Positions 1 through 14,200 of a DNA stretch of 64,000 nt are shown here, one piece after another. Position 1 is the first letter of the stretch, and each line of letters opens with the position of its first letter. Position numbers and translations under genes: made by a program. The notes beneath the pieces are model-generated. The model was given only the letters and a program-made list of their open reading frames with translations. It searched no databases and was not told the origin of the DNA. Source of the DNA: Streptomyces sp. TLI_171 (GTDB lineage: Bacteria; Actinomycetota; Actinomycetes; Streptomycetales; Streptomycetaceae); the NCBI RefSeq assembly GCF_003610255.1, contig NZ_RAPS01000001.1, positions 6,165,001 through 6,229,000 of the forward strand. Direction: 5' to 3'.

Positions 1-2299
1 GCCCGTGCCACGGTCGAGCAGTCAATTCTCGCCGCTGCCGTCGATGTCCTGCCGGGCCGTTCCGATGGCGGCGGAGCAACGGACGGCGTCCATACTGCCG
101 TGGCAAACGGAGCGGACGACCCCGCACGGCCCGAAGCCTTCAACGGCGACGCGGAGAGGACGGCAGCGGCCCGTGAGCCCTCTGCCCTGCCGATTGCCGA
201 CCCCGAGGCGGGACCGAGTCGTTCGCAGAGGGTCGGAGACCAGGCCGTCGAGGTCCTGCGGACGCTGCGCGCCCAGACGCCCCAGGTCGGGGCGGACGTC
301 CGCGCGGCGGTGTCGCGGCCCGGGGCCAGCGTGACGGCTCGGGGGGCCCACCGGAGGGCGCTGGCCGAGTACGAGGCTGCCAAGGCGGGGTTCCTCCGCG
401 CGAGGTCTGCGTTCCTCGCAGGCACGACGGCGTCGGCTCCGGCCCAGTTGACGGACGCCCGCGACCGGTTGGCGAGGGCGGAGGACCGGCTCAGCTCCGC
501 TAGAAGGGAGCTGGTGGGCTTCGGCAGCCAGGGGGAGGACCTCGACGGAGTCCTTGAGACGCAGTCTGTTCGCGGCAGCGAGACGCACGATGAGGCATCG
601 GACACTGGTGAGGGAGATGGCCGTGATGGTGCTTCGTCGGTGGTGTCGTCGCGGGGTGTTTCTTTGGTGGTTCCGGCGGTTCGCACTCTTTCCGAGCGGT
701 CGTCGCGGGTGGCGGCGTTCGAGCGGGGGCGGGCGAGGCTGTCCGATGAGCAGCAGCAGGACATCGCGCGGACGGCGGCGCGGATTGTGGATGCCGGGTT
801 GAAGGCCCGTAGTGAGGGACGGACGCCTCCCAGGTTCCGGGTGCGGGCGGGCGGTCAGGGGCACGAGCGGCCGATGCTCGGGTTCGGTTCGTGGCATCGT
901 GCCCTGGCGGTGGATCGGGCTGGTCTGGTGAGTGCGGGTCTTGTTCTGGCGGTCGAAGCGGAACTGGCCCATCGCGGTATTCCAGGGTCCCAGTTGAGGT
1001 CCGTCGTTGTTTTGGCTCCGTATGCGGTGAGTTCCACGACCAGGGGTTTCCGGTTGTGGCGTTCGGACGAGGGGGCGGTGGCGGGGCGGGCGGTCGTGAT
1101 CGAGCCGGTCGACGCCGGGGGTGACATCGGTCTCGGTGCTGACAGGGGAGTACCGTCGGAGCCGGTGGACAAGGGTTGGAAGGCGGTGGACGTTCCGGCG
1201 TTCATCAAGGGCCAGACTGATGTGCGGGACGAGCAGCACCGTGTCATTGGCCAGATCGCCCGCAGATTTGCCAGGGAGGTGCTGGAGGCGGAGGTGGCCG
1301 GGCGTCGCTTGCCGCGTGTTCGTGCGGTGGGCGGTGGCGGTCCGGCGGAGCGGCGGTCGTACGGCAGCGGCAGTTGGTCGTCGGAGTACGGGATGCAGCG
1401 GGCGCGTGCTGTCCAGCGGGTCTTCGAGATGGCGCTCAGTCGTCAACTGGAAGACCTGGCCCCCGAATACGGTGTGGAGCCCCCGCCCCTGTCGCAGGTG
1501 CTGGAACGGCCCGCGCCGGCAGCGCAGGCATCCCTGACTGCCAGTGGCCCAGAGCCTGGCAGCGGCGCCAAGTCCGTGTACCCGAACCGCGATGTCCGCA
1601 TCGAACGCGTTGCCGACCGCGACCCCGACGCCGACAGTGACACCGACAGCGACGCCGGGAGCGAGACTTCCAGCGACGCCGAGAGCGAGTCGTCGGAGCT
1701 GGACACGGGCCGACGTGCCAACGCGTCTCCTATCGGCGGCCGGTCGGGCCGGACCGCCCGGCGAGCCGCGGACCCAAGCCGGCGCGCGAACCATTGGAAG
1801 TCGAGGCTGCTGGAGATCGCCGGAGTGGACGACCCGTCCTCGCCGCAAGCACAGAGGGTGCTGGAGGCCTGGTATCGCAGGATGCGTGCGGGTGCGGCAC
1901 TTGAGTTGCTTGCGTTCAACACTGGCGGTTCGGAGGAGGAGAGGGGACGCCGTTCGGCGAATTTCGAGGCCGCGTTCGCCGAGATCGAGTCTGCCCGTGA
2001 GGGACTGCAGGAGGTCGGAGTCGACCCTGACCGGGCGGAGGAACTGCGTCGGGAGCTGGGACAGCACTGGGCCTTCGAGGACGCACGGCGGCAGGACGCG
2101 GAGGAGGCCGGCGTCCAGGAGGTCGTGGCCCCGGCACCGCGCACCGTCGGGAGTGACCCAGAGGTCGCGTCCCCGGTACCGAGCACCGTTCGGTCCAGCC
2201 ACGAGGATCCGGCCGTGGCCGACGCGGACCGCGGCGAACGGCAGGACCCGCCCGTCCGCGCCGAGCCCGACGGCGACACGCGGCCCGGGCCGCTCGACG
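1..2299 (+). repeat. Long in-frame tandem repeat, copy R1
   Basis: Bases 1-2299 are repeated at 3469-5767 with an offset of exactly 3,468 bp (1,156 codons), so the giant reading frame is kept. The only difference I found is G at 2250 versus C at 5718. The copies diverge immediately after the shared bases ending at 2299 and 5767. The unit between them (2300-3468) occurs once in the window. The left end of the repeat may lie outside the window. Confidence 0.95.
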
Positions 2300-5200
2300 A
2301 CGAAACCCGTGTCGAGCTGGATTGGCCGAGCGTCAGTCCGAACCGGTCGGAAATATTCGGAGGGACCTTCGGAGCGGACGACGACGAATACTCGGTCTTC
2401 GAGGACTACGACGGTGAGGGCGTTTCCCCCCTCTCGAAGGTCGGCCTTCCCATCGACGAGGATGCTGTTCAGGTCTCGCCCTTGCGGGACACGGTGCAAC
2501 CCCGGCCAGTTGCCGGGGGAATGGGCGAGGTGGAGGCTCGTCTTCGTCCCCCCGGCGAGGAGGCGGAGACCGTCTTCCACGACATTTCGACCGGGCAGCC
2601 CGATGCGCGTGAACCCGATCCGGCGGCCGTCCGCTCCCTGCTCTCGTCGGCCGACGGGGCACGTCACGCCTCCGCGCTGCTCGTCCGGGCACAGTCGGGT
2701 GTGAGCTCGGCATCCATCGCCGTGCGGACCGCGCAGGCCCAGCTCGTGCCCCTGCTGCGAAACCCGATGGCTCTTGCACCGGTCGTCCTCGGTGGCGCCC
2801 GGATCGAGGTTCACCCCTCCGCTCAGGGAGTGGTGGCTGCGCGTGGGACCGAACCGGACGTGGTGCGCACCGGGAACAGCGCCCGTGTTGCCGCGGATGC
2901 CGTGGTAGCGAGTGCCGACGGGTCGGACCGGCCCGCGGGGGCGGCCGCGTTGGCACAGCTCGTCCACGCGAACCTGGAAGAGAAGGACCGCCAACTGGTC
3001 GAGGCAGTCTTCGCGAGGCATGAACATGCCGACCAAGCGGAGACGGAGACGTCGGGAACAGCGGCCCACGGCCACGCCGAAGGGGGAACCCCGTGGCCGG
3101 ACGGCCCGCGTTTTGGCCCTGGATGGGGCGATGAGGCGAATCGCTCGACGGAGAATGCCGAGGCCTTCTTCACCGGGCTCAGCCTCGCCTGGAACGGTGT
3201 CAACCACGGCACCGACCCCGTCACCGAACAGGAACGTCACAACGGAGCCGCATGGGTTCGTGCGACCCAGCCCCAGGCCATTGTCGATCTGCTCGGGCAC
3301 CTGTACGGCCCTGGCCTGGAGAGGGCCGTCGGGACGCCCAGCATCCACCACAGCTCCGTGCTGGCCGCACCGGTAGGACAGGCCGAGCCGACTGCGATGG
3401 TCGAACGAACCGTGCCGGTTCTGGAGGTGGCTGAGCGGGTGGCGGAGGCTGAGCTGGTCGAGCAAGTCGCCCGTGCCACGGTCGAGCAGTCAATTCTCGC
3501 CGCTGCCGTCGATGTCCTGCCGGGCCGTTCCGATGGCGGCGGAGCAACGGACGGCGTCCATACTGCCGTGGCAAACGGAGCGGACGACCCCGCACGGCCC
3601 GAAGCCTTCAACGGCGACGCGGAGAGGACGGCAGCGGCCCGTGAGCCCTCTGCCCTGCCGATTGCCGACCCCGAGGCGGGACCGAGTCGTTCGCAGAGGG
3701 TCGGAGACCAGGCCGTCGAGGTCCTGCGGACGCTGCGCGCCCAGACGCCCCAGGTCGGGGCGGACGTCCGCGCGGCGGTGTCGCGGCCCGGGGCCAGCGT
3801 GACGGCTCGGGGGGCCCACCGGAGGGCGCTGGCCGAGTACGAGGCTGCCAAGGCGGGGTTCCTCCGCGCGAGGTCTGCGTTCCTCGCAGGCACGACGGCG
3901 TCGGCTCCGGCCCAGTTGACGGACGCCCGCGACCGGTTGGCGAGGGCGGAGGACCGGCTCAGCTCCGCTAGAAGGGAGCTGGTGGGCTTCGGCAGCCAGG
4001 GGGAGGACCTCGACGGAGTCCTTGAGACGCAGTCTGTTCGCGGCAGCGAGACGCACGATGAGGCATCGGACACTGGTGAGGGAGATGGCCGTGATGGTGC
4101 TTCGTCGGTGGTGTCGTCGCGGGGTGTTTCTTTGGTGGTTCCGGCGGTTCGCACTCTTTCCGAGCGGTCGTCGCGGGTGGCGGCGTTCGAGCGGGGGCGG
4201 GCGAGGCTGTCCGATGAGCAGCAGCAGGACATCGCGCGGACGGCGGCGCGGATTGTGGATGCCGGGTTGAAGGCCCGTAGTGAGGGACGGACGCCTCCCA
4301 GGTTCCGGGTGCGGGCGGGCGGTCAGGGGCACGAGCGGCCGATGCTCGGGTTCGGTTCGTGGCATCGTGCCCTGGCGGTGGATCGGGCTGGTCTGGTGAG
4401 TGCGGGTCTTGTTCTGGCGGTCGAAGCGGAACTGGCCCATCGCGGTATTCCAGGGTCCCAGTTGAGGTCCGTCGTTGTTTTGGCTCCGTATGCGGTGAGT
4501 TCCACGACCAGGGGTTTCCGGTTGTGGCGTTCGGACGAGGGGGCGGTGGCGGGGCGGGCGGTCGTGATCGAGCCGGTCGACGCCGGGGGTGACATCGGTC
4601 TCGGTGCTGACAGGGGAGTACCGTCGGAGCCGGTGGACAAGGGTTGGAAGGCGGTGGACGTTCCGGCGTTCATCAAGGGCCAGACTGATGTGCGGGACGA
4701 GCAGCACCGTGTCATTGGCCAGATCGCCCGCAGATTTGCCAGGGAGGTGCTGGAGGCGGAGGTGGCCGGGCGTCGCTTGCCGCGTGTTCGTGCGGTGGGC
4801 GGTGGCGGTCCGGCGGAGCGGCGGTCGTACGGCAGCGGCAGTTGGTCGTCGGAGTACGGGATGCAGCGGGCGCGTGCTGTCCAGCGGGTCTTCGAGATGG
4901 CGCTCAGTCGTCAACTGGAAGACCTGGCCCCCGAATACGGTGTGGAGCCCCCGCCCCTGTCGCAGGTGCTGGAACGGCCCGCGCCGGCAGCGCAGGCATC
5001 CCTGACTGCCAGTGGCCCAGAGCCTGGCAGCGGCGCCAAGTCCGTGTACCCGAACCGCGATGTCCGCATCGAACGCGTTGCCGACCGCGACCCCGACGCC
5101 GACAGTGACACCGACAGCGACGCCGGGAGCGAGACTTCCAGCGACGCCGAGAGCGAGTCGTCGGAGCTGGACACGGGCCGACGTGCCAACGCGTCTCCTA

Positions 5201-8200
5201 TCGGCGGCCGGTCGGGCCGGACCGCCCGGCGAGCCGCGGACCCAAGCCGGCGCGCGAACCATTGGAAGTCGAGGCTGCTGGAGATCGCCGGAGTGGACGA
5301 CCCGTCCTCGCCGCAAGCACAGAGGGTGCTGGAGGCCTGGTATCGCAGGATGCGTGCGGGTGCGGCACTTGAGTTGCTTGCGTTCAACACTGGCGGTTCG
5401 GAGGAGGAGAGGGGACGCCGTTCGGCGAATTTCGAGGCCGCGTTCGCCGAGATCGAGTCTGCCCGTGAGGGACTGCAGGAGGTCGGAGTCGACCCTGACC
5501 GGGCGGAGGAACTGCGTCGGGAGCTGGGACAGCACTGGGCCTTCGAGGACGCACGGCGGCAGGACGCGGAGGAGGCCGGCGTCCAGGAGGTCGTGGCCCC
5601 GGCACCGCGCACCGTCGGGAGTGACCCAGAGGTCGCGTCCCCGGTACCGAGCACCGTTCGGTCCAGCCACGAGGATCCGGCCGTGGCCGACGCGGACCGC
5701 GGCGAACGGCAGGACCCCCCCGTCCGCGCCGAGCCCGACGGCGACACGCGGCCCGGGCCGCTCGACGTGGACGGGCGGCGTGCCCTGCTCGCCTCTCTGA
5801 TCAACGAGCGGGCGAACAGGAAGGCGGTCTACCCCGTGGGGCAAAGGGCAGACCGCGATCGGCCTACCACCGCGATGGAGGCATGGGCGGCGCTCGAGCA
5901 CGCCGAGGCACACCTGGACGAGGTGGACGAGCAACTGAGGGCGGCTGAGGACCACGCCCGGCACCAGCGGAACCACAGCAGCGGATCGGAACCGGACTTC
6001 TCGGAGGGGAGGGCCGAACTGGAGCGGGCCGAGGACCGCTTCAATGAAGCGGAGCAAGACGCGCGGGCCTGGGGCCTGGGCTCGAGCGTCCGCGCCCAGA
6101 TCAAGGCCAGGTTCGACGAAAGGATGGCTACTGTGCCGGGCCTCCGGGGAGGTTCACGCCGGGGCGGCGTGGCAGCAGCCGTCATGGGGAGCACCGCAGG
6201 CGAAACCGCGCCGGAGCCTGAGCCAGACCGCACGGCGACGGCGGCAGCGGACCGGATGGACGACGAACCGGAGAACGGGCCGGACGGCGGGCCTGAGGAC
6301 GGGCCGGGCGACGGGCCTGAGGACGGGCCGGGCGACGGGCCTGAGGACGGGCCGGGCGGTTCGCCGGCCGAACCCGGACCCACGCCCTCCACCGCCCCGG
6401 ACACCACGACCGACGCGGACCGGGCGGACCTCACCCGGCGGTTCGCGCCGCCGGCCTACAGCACCAGCCCGGACTTCCGGCAGACGGTCGGCATGGAGAA
6501 CGTCGACCTGGTCGGCGGTGTCCTGCTCGGCGCCGTCGGCCATGAACTGGACCGGCTCGGTCTGGGCGTCGATCACCCGCTGCGGCGGCACCTCAAGAAG
6601 CTCGCCGAGTCGGGCGACGACGCAGCGTTCGTCCGGCAGGCCGTCGGAGACGTGCTGGAGCTCAAGGTCGGGGACACCACCCTCCACCTGAGGCTCCGGC
6701 TCGGCGGCTGGCGCCAGTTGACGGACCCCCGGGGACGGAGTGTTGTTCCCGACCGAACCGTCTTCAACCTCGATCCTCAGCTGTCGTCCAGCAGTGAGCA
6801 GCGGCGCCAGGAGATCACCGACACCCGCGTCATCACCCCGACGACGTCCTCCGTCACGCTGGGGATGGACCAGGAGACGACGATCGGCGCGGGTGCCGTC
6901 CTCACCGAGGACAACATGGGCATTGGCGCGAACCTGCGGGCCGTCGCGTCGCTCGGGGCGGTCACCCGCACCACGACGGCGACCACCATCGCGATGACCT
7001 CGCGAGGCAGCAAGGGTTCCTCGTACCGCTCGGTCGACTTCCTCTACGACGTGGGATTCGATCTCGTGCTCGAAAGCGACGGCAAGTCGCCGCGCCAGGC
7101 ACACGGGATCGTCGAACACGCCCTGGTGATGGGGTATCCGCGCGAGATCCTGCAGTCCACGGCGATCAAGGACGGCCAACCGCGCGGCGGCGGATCCCGC
7201 AACTGGCCCGCCACGAAGAGGAGTCGCCAGGCCGACACCGACGAGCTGCGTGCCGCCCTGGACCGCGCCGCCACCGGCAGAACGGGCCCGACCGCGAACC
7301 CCGCCGAGTTCAGCGAATGGGATCCCGGCAACGACGAGGTAGGGGAGGGCCCGGACCGGAGCGAGGCGACCCAGGACGACGGCGACGCCGCGAACCCGTA
7401 CCGGGGGGCCGTTCCTGCGGGGCGCGAGCCAGGCCGCCCGGCGGTGGTCGGACCGCCCGTGGAGATCAACGGCCTGTCCCGGATCGAGACGCTTGTCGGT
7501 GCGGAGCGGGTCCGATTCGCGGCCACCGAGCTCATCGATGGTGTGGAGGCGTATCACCCGGAGACCCGCACCGTCGTGCTGGGGTCCATTTCGGTCCTGG
7601 AGCTCATGACGGGGCTCCATGAGGCTCTGCAGGGCGGCTACCGCACCCCGCTGGTCACCCTGCCAGGTGGGTCCACGGCCCTGGAACTGACCGCCACGGC
7701 GCACAACCCCCGGATGGTCGTGGAGGAGGACATCTACTCTCATCTCGAATACGAGATCGTCCACATCCAGGGTGTGGGCAGCCCGGTCGGCCGCCGCGAC
7801 CGCATGGAGTACGGCGTCACCGCGTCGGGCCCGATCCCGTTCGGTCCGGTCGTCGTCCGGCCCGCGCTAACGGGAACGGCCCAGCGCGCGGTGCAGTACA
7901 CACAGGCAGGTCAGGGCGCGTTGACCTTCTTCTCCCAGAAGGTCAACGTCAACGGCGAGCACACCTCCGTGGTGGAGTTCGACGTGAAGGTGCGCCTGTC
8001 CGATTTGTCGGCCAGGGACGTGCCGCTCTCCGCTCAGCCCGCGGTGTGGGTGAAGGCCCAGGTACGCATGCTCACCTCGGATGCCCGAAAGGCGGTCGGA
8101 ACCCGGTCGGCCTCCGTGTCCGGCCCGGCCACGGAGGCCCTGCCGAGCAGCACTGGCAGCGAGGACGAGGAGAACACGCGGCACCACGGCCACGACCGGA

Positions 8201-11200
8201 CCCACGGCGTCGACCGCGCCGCGCGCACGGCACCCGGGCGCCGGTTGGCGATACCCCGACGCTACGGCGCCTGGCTGCCGCAGAGCGTCCTGGTCGAAAG
8301 CGTGGACCCGAAGCAGGCGACCGTCTTCTTCGACTCCGTCCTGAGCTATCTGCGGACGCATCATGCCGCCTATCTGCCGCCGGTGGACACCGGCGACGGC
8401 AGTCCGGTCGGCCGCGGGCGGAAGGCCCTCGGCCTGACTGAGCAGTTCGGCAACGCGTACCTCCTCACCGCGGCCCTCCGTCCGCAGGGGCTGGCCGTCC
8501 GGCTCAACTCCATGATCAGCGGGGTGGAGACGCTGGTCCTCACCCGGCAGACCAAGCGTGGGCCGCGACGTCTCTTCCTCGTGGTCGAGGCCGAGCCCGA
8601 CCACACGAACGCCACCTACGAGCAGAGCCTGTTCACCGAGAACGAGTTCGCCGCCGGTTCCCAGGTCGATCTCACGACCGCGCGCGATGACTCCGTCGCC
8701 CGGTTCGGAACGCTCGACGTGCCGGTCGGCAACGCGGGCTCCCTCACACCGCTGCTCACCTCGATCTACACAGGGGTGACCGACGGTATCGGCGACGTGC
8801 GCAGCCTGACCAGGACGGACCAGCGGGCCGGCCGCCGGATCTCCGCGATTGGCACCGAATGGACCGCGCGGATGTCCACCGCTTTCGTCTTCCGCGTTCG
8901 GGCGGAGGAGGTCGTACCGGACGGTGATGAGGCTGACACGGACGGGAGCGAGATGGTCCCGCTCAGCGACCTCCCGCTGCCGGCCACGACGCCCGGCCGG
9001 CGGGCCCCCGCCCAGACCGGTCCACGGCCGGGCCACGGGACGCCAGCGGCACCGCGTGAACAGAACGAGGACACCGAGGCCGACGCCCAGGCCGGACCCG
9101 GCACCCCGAGCGCCAGCGAACCCGTGTCGGTCGGTGTCCGGCTCCTCGTGCCGGAGGATCAGCTGGACGAGGAAGACCCGGAGACCGGGGCCTTCGTTCC
9201 CTCCGTCTCGATGGAGTCGGCGAGTGACAATGGTCGTGCCGTGCGCCGCCCCGCGACCGCGACGACCTCGCCCGGCGCTGCCGCGCCCACCTGGCACCCC
9301 GTGGCCGGCGACGTGGGCGGTGACGAGGCCATGCACCTCTTCCACACCGGCGCGGCGATCAAGGGCCTGGAGAGCTGGCTGCGCGACCGCGGACTTCCCG
9401 AGCTCACGCCCGAGGAGCGGTCGGCGCTGAGAATGCGGATGCACGGGCTCAGCACCCACCTCCGGGATCTGACGCTCCCCCAGCCGCTGTTCCTCCTGCG
9501 GGCGGGGAGTCGTTTCTGGGAGACCGACACCTGGGTGCAGCTGAACGTGCAGGCGCGCATCGGCAGGACCACGGCACTGGGTACCACCTCGGGCATTACC
9601 ATGACCCTCAAGGGCGACCTCACCAGAATCGCGACGGCCGAGACGTCCTCGGGCGCTCAGCGCACCAGCGGCGGGCTGCTCGAGTTCGCCTTCCACACCC
9701 CGGGCTCCGGGACGCTGCGGGCCGGAGTCGTTCAGCGGAGCACGGAACAGGAGCCCCAGAGCCGTTCCATCGAGGCACAGGGTCGGAACGACAGCCTGTT
9801 CTTCAGCCCGAGCACGGTCGTCTTCGCGGATTCGGTGCTCCACCTGGAGTTCTCGCTCAGCCCCGTGCGAGGAGCGGCTTCGCTTCCCGGAACGGTCAAG
9901 CCGCCGACCCCTGGGGGCGCAGCCGAGAATCACAGCGCCACAGCGACGGGACTCGTGATGCTTGGCGCCTCGGATGCGGCACCGCGCGGGCTGATCGTCC
10001 CCGACCACCCCGAGACCGTCCGCCCCCCGCTGCCGGCCGCGGACAGTCCGACGTTTCCCAGCGCTGCGGTGCTGCGCGGTGACGGACTCGACCTGGCGCG
10101 CGTCCTCCAGGTTCCCGACCTCACGGGGATGCTCCGGGAGGACGTGCTCCCGGTCCTCCGCCCACATCTTGCTCCGGGGCACCTCGACCTCGTCCACACC
10201 GAGCTCGCCAAGCTGTTCACGCCGACCGGTACCGGCTCGATGTTCACGGCCGCCCTCAACCAGATGGTCCTCCTCTTCCCCTACCGCACGCCGGGGGGCG
10301 GGCAGACTCTGCTGAAGGCCAGCGTGACCTTCCGGATCGCCGGCTCCCATTCGCTGGGGCTCAGTTCGGTACCACGCCTCAGTGAGCGCAGGAACCTGGG
10401 CTCGGTCGTCAGTACGGCTGTAGCCGCCCGCAACACCTCGCTCGCGATGACCGGCATGGCGAACTGGACGCGCAGCCCTGGGGCGCCCTTCGACGCCAAT
10501 CGGGACGCCTCGATCAGCGGCGCCTACACCCGCACCACTGGTGCGGGCACACAGGTCTCCGTCAGCGAGGAAATGTGGAACATCGCGGTGGTCAGGCTCA
10601 AACAGTCGATGCTGGACAGCACCCACGGGCTCGCGGTCGACGTCGACTTCGAGATTTCCACCTCGCCGTCGGTCACCATGCCCGGTGTCCCGTTGCCGGC
10701 CGGGTTCCTGTCCGGCCTGACCGGCATCCGGCACCCCGAGCCGTCGGCCACCGGCACGACCGGTGGCACGACGCCGACGACCGCGGAGGCCGTTCCCCCG
10801 CCGGTGCGCCAATCGGTCAGCCGCATCCTGCCGGGCTTGGCACTCACCTTCCCGTTGACCACCGCCACGGGCGCGAATGCCGTCCAGCCCCGGATGCCGT
10901 CGCAGATCGACCGCAATGTGCCGCCCTTTGAGCGTCACGGGGTGGCGGTTGCTCCTCCGCTGCTCCACGGCGTCAACCTCGGCTCCTTCGGAGACCTGAT
11001 CGGGTTGCGCAAGGCAGCCGAGCAGCTGATTCGGGGCGGGCGCTCCGAACGGGCGCACCAGGACTGGCTCACCTCGATGTGGCAGAACGACGTGAGGCTA
11101 TCGGTGGCGTTGACGGAGACCTCACTCGCGGCCTTCCTTCCCCAACTGCTCGGTGAAGGCATGGTGATCGAGATGGGCGTTCCCGAGGTCTTCGGGCCTT

Positions 11201-14200
11201 TGTCGACCGGCCGCCTGGTGGTCCGCCTGGACCTTCCTGCGCTGCGGAGTGTCGATGTCTCGTTCCCCGAGTCCACGCGGAAGACCCTGAGCCGTCACAT
11301 CGAGAGGCGTCGATCTCTCCGGTCGGTCAACGTGTCCCAGCGCACCGGCATCAGCGGTCGCGAATCCTTCCTCCCTACCGGCGCTGGCGACCTCGATCCC
11401 GGGACACTGCCGGGAGCACTGCCGTCGATTTCGGCGGGCGTGGGGCCCGTTCTCGTCATGGACAGTCGGGTTGCCTCCGACACCGGTGGGCACCGCGTCC
11501 AGGCCGAAGGCGGGCAGAAGGAGTCGGGCCTCACCTACGAGAAGATGACCGCCCACGAAGCCGTCTGGCACCTGACCTGGCAACCCGGTTCCGGCACGGC
11601 CAGCCACGCCCAGGTCACCGTCGTGGACGAGGCGGTCGTCCTCTACGTCCCCGAACGCCTCACCGGGCCGCTGTCCTCGTTGACCGCGTCCGACCCGGAT
11701 GCCTTTCTCCACCCAATCCCCCCCCGGCCGGCAGCCACCGGCTCCGCCTGGACGGACGAGGCGGGGATGTCGCAGAGCGGGAGCCGAGCGGGCGGGCGCC
11801 GGACAGCCGACGACGGGGACGCACTCGCCGAGCACTTCCGCGACGGCGGTGCCGACCACCTCGTTGCCATGCCCGACCGGACGGGAATGCCGGATGGTCC
11901 CGAGAGCGACGACGGGGAGTGGTCCCAAGCCTGGGCCACTAAGCTTCGCCGCGCCGCCGCGCGCCACAACACCGCGCACGTGTCCGGTGCCGAGAACGCG
12001 CCGATCGGACCCGTCGCAGCCTGGAACGTCCTCACTGACGCGCTCGACGAGAGGCGGAAGGCTTCCGACAGCCGCGAGAGTCTACGGGCCCAGCGGGAGA
12101 ACCCTCCGCCCGACCAGAGCAGCGAAGAGCGGGCCTACTGGGCCCAGGAGGAGAATCTCCGGGAGCAGAAGCTCACCGATGCCCGGCGTGCCGTCCACCT
12201 GGCCGAGGAAAATCTGGCGGCGTGGGGGCTGAACCGCGCTCGGCTGGCCGGCCTCGCGGCAGACCTGTACACCGAGCGGTGGAACCAGCGCCGGCGGACC
12301 GTGCTGGATTCGGCGCTGACGCGGATGGTCCAGACCGGTGCCTCCGCGCGTCCCGCTGAGGGTAGCGCTGCCCCGCGGCAGGTGAAATCTGCTCTCGCCT
12401 CCGCGCGTCTCGCTGAGGGCAGCGCCGCCTCGTGGCAGGCGGGCCCTGCCGAGGCAGGCCCGCGGCGCGGCGTCCCCCGCCCGGTGCGCAAGGTGTCCTG
12501 GGAGGACGAGGTCGGCCTCCCAAGCCAGGGTGATCATTCGAGTCCCGTGACCGAGTCCGACCGGCTGCTCGGCGCCCACCTCGCCGACCGGTCCGACGTC
12601 CGCGCGGAGATTCGCCGACTCGGGCAGGCTGTGGAGCCTCATCTCGCGATCCAGCCGTTCACCGACGAGGACGCGCTCGTCTCCCTCGACCGACTGCTCC
12701 TGGCTGTCCGCGAGAGCGAGAGCCTCATCGACGCCACCGGGCTCGACGACACGCACCTGATCCTGGAGACCGCCCGAAGCCTGGAACAGGAATCCATCGG
12801 CGCATCGGACTACCTTCCGGACTACGCCCTGCTGCGGCTGGTAGCCGTGGCCCGCGCCACGGCCACCGGTCGCAGCGCGGAGGCTGCCCTGGATGAGGCC
12901 GCCGACTGGGACACCCAGAACGGCAGATTGCGCGGCTTCGGCCCGGCCCGCACCCCGCTCACTGCCGCCGACGTGCCTCCGGTCACGCCCGCCGAGTTCG
13001 CCGCCCACACTTCTGCCGCAGGGCTGAGGGGCGTGGTTGTGGACGTGCCCAGCGATGACGACAGTAACGAGGCCGAGGACGCGAACCACGACGAGGACGA
13101 GGACGGTGACGAGGACGGTGACGAGGACCGGGGCGGTGGCGGGCCAGGCCGGTCGCCGACCGGTGGAACGGGACCTGCAGTACCGGGTGCGGAGCGCGAT
13201 GGTGAGGTGCCCCCCGACGAATCCGACACGGCCGAGCCCGAAGCGGATCATTGGGGCACGGAGGAGCGGACCGGCGACATCGCTGCGCTACAGGACAGCA
13301 CTGCGTCCGTGACCGGGGAAAGTGGGCCCATCGAAGAGTTGGTGTCGCATGGCGTCCGCGAGGACCGGAGCCGGCAGAGGGCCGCCGATGCCGAGGACGA
13401 GGCGGTCGGTGAGGTGCTCGGAGAATTCACCGAGGCGGGCCGCGAGGCGGCCGCGGGGGCCGACCGGCTGCGGGACGTGCTGGACCGCGGACAGGGCCAC
13501 CAGCGCCTCGGAGGATCGCGGGCCGTCGAGGAACTGCGGGCCGCATCGGCAGCGTACGCCGACAGGACCTCGGCCTGGGCCGAAGCCAGGGGCCGCGTCG
13601 TAGCGCTCGGCATGGACCCCGCGAATCCGGCTGGCCGGGGCTCGGTCCCGCTCACCGGAAAGCCCGGCGACCCGCGGCTCCTCGGTGGCGCGGGCCACGA
13701 GGACGGCAGAGGGCTTCGCCAGTCGGTCGCCGTAACGGTGCGCCGAGGCACCAATCCCTTCAGCCCCGACGATGCGCAGCAACTCCGCACGATCGCGGAG
13801 GTGTACGCCGATCTGGCGAGCGCCCACCACCGGCGGGGCATCGAGCTGCCGCGGCTGACCGTGACCACGCACACCTTCAAACTGTTCTCGACCTCCAAAC
13901 AGGCGGCGGCCAAGGGCACAGCGGTGGTCGAGGTCCTGCGCGACGTGCTGGTCGAGACCTTCGCGGCCCGGAAGCGAGCCGGCGAGAACGTCCCCGATCT
14001 GCATTGGATCAACGTCTTCCTCACCACCACTCCGACATCGAGTCTGAATACCAGTGACCGGGCCACGGTCGACGTCGACCCCGGCAGCGGAGCCCGCTCG
14101 GACCCTGAAGACCGGGCCCGGATCGAGTACATGGAGGCCGCCGTGGTCTACGAGCGGCGTCTGGGCCGGTTCCTGTTGGGCCTCCCCGCGGTGGAGCGCC

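Noticed and set aside
100-102. GTG 100 as start of the giant protein
   Set aside because: The frame is open to base 1, and the same upstream residues occur internally at 3469-3567, so the start is outside the window.
22-3465. Long minus-strand open frames opposite the first giant gene (also 3490-6057, 7867-11058, 18985-22896)
   Set aside because: They mirror the coding strand in very high-GC DNA, have Arg/Gly/His/Pro-rich composition with no motif, and the plus strand gives coherent repeated protein modules.
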